Source of the DNA: Paracoccaceae bacterium
Lineage (GTDB): Bacteria; Pseudomonadota; Alphaproteobacteria; Rhodobacterales; Rhodobacteraceae
Length of the DNA: 43,892 bases
Reading direction: 5' to 3'
NCBI GenBank assembly: GCA_013214575.1
Contig: JABSSD010000184.1
Span: 1-43,892 of the forward strand
The notes below the pieces were generated by a model, which was not told the DNA's origin, searched no databases, and saw nothing but the letters and a program-made list of their open reading frames with translations. The position numbers and the translations under genes were made by a program. Position 1 is the first letter of the stretch, and every line of letters begins with the position of its first letter. Positions 43,792 through 43,892 of the stretch are shown here, piece after piece.

Positions 43792-43892
43792 TTACGCGGC
43801 CATTTTCAGTTTCATGGCAGGAGTGATCCCGCCGATGCCCATGTTGGGTCGGTCGTTGTTGTATGTCCATAGCCATTCAGTGGCCTGTTCCT
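43792..43892 (-). CDS. IS3-family transposase, C-terminal part (cut by window edge)
   Basis: Reading the minus strand from the window end gives EQATEWLWTYNNDRPNMGIG, then GITPAMKLKMAA and TAA at 43794-43792. This is the usual C-terminus of IS3-family (IS2/IS3-type) OrfB transposases, whose DDE domain ends with a YN..RP..G.GG.TP pattern. The start and the DDE residues lie beyond the window, so intactness is unknown. Downstream, a G-rich run near 43745-43780 (GGGGGGATTACCG on the minus strand) probably lies in the terminal inverted repeat. Confidence 0.75.
   Translation of the reverse strand, partial: EQATEWLWTYNNDRPNMGIGGITPAMKLKMAA

Overview
The window looks like a chromosome segment of a marine alphaproteobacterium of the Rhodobacterales (Roseobacter group). 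The basis is gene content and order: nrdR-ribD, ribE, ribB-ribH-nusB, dnaG-rpoD, soxBDAG and orphan TadE/TadG genes. The core genes have high GC, and the tRNA-His has A73 and lacks an encoded G-1, a known alphaproteobacterial trait. Several AT-richer patches interrupt this core and look acquired.

Layout. (a) 1-3725: a decayed prophage or island remnant ending at the 3' end of tRNA-His. It holds an IS110 transposase tail, an AlpA-type regulator with an in-frame TGA, a broken YfjI/DUF3987 primase-like gene, a terminase-small-subunit-like gene and an IS91-type transposase fragment. (b) 3726-7206: tRNA-His, a GNAT acetyltransferase, small conserved proteins, rpiB, and an ArsR-SRPBCC pair whose promoter carries two copies of an inverted repeat. 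(c) 7543-18669: a riboflavin/nrdR/nusB gene set, all on the minus strand, split into three blocks. A plus-strand methyltransferase-like gene lies between ribE and ribB, and a plus-strand capsule block (KpsS-like, Wza-like lipoprotein, KpsC-like) lies between ribD and ribE. (d) 18857-21689: two paralogous small exported proteins, small unknown proteins, a HlyU-family protein, a long hairpin repeat and an AT-rich gene with a possible PD-(D/E)XK nuclease fold. (e) 21693-25804: rpoD and dnaG. (f) 26367-33220: sarcosine oxidase soxBDAG and an amino-acid (glutamate-type) dehydrogenase. (g) 33568-36825: TadG/TadE-type pilus-related genes and a membrane protein. (h) 36915-40881: a 3-hydroxyisobutyrate-dehydrogenase-like enzyme divergent from a LysR regulator, then a soluble reductive-dehalogenase-like Fe-S protein next to a CbiX-like chelatase. 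(i) 40965-43892: tRNA-Cys followed by a 2.5-kb islet bounded by a degenerate copy of the tRNA 3' end, then the start of what looks like a second related element, interrupted by an IS3-family insertion sequence.

How the genes work together. The rib genes supply FMN and FAD, which the SoxBDAG flavoenzyme needs. In the RibBA-type protein the GTP cyclohydrolase II half appears catalytically dead, so that step must be encoded elsewhere. The capsule genes could build and export a Kdo-linked lipid-anchored polysaccharide, but no KpsMT transporter is present here. The RdhA-like/CbiX pairing suggests a corrinoid link. The strongest candidates for something undescribed are the tandem tRNA-Cys islets with their single membrane-protein cargo, the RdhA-like/CbiX pair, the nuclease-like gene abutting rpoD, and the two-cysteine secreted paralogue pair.
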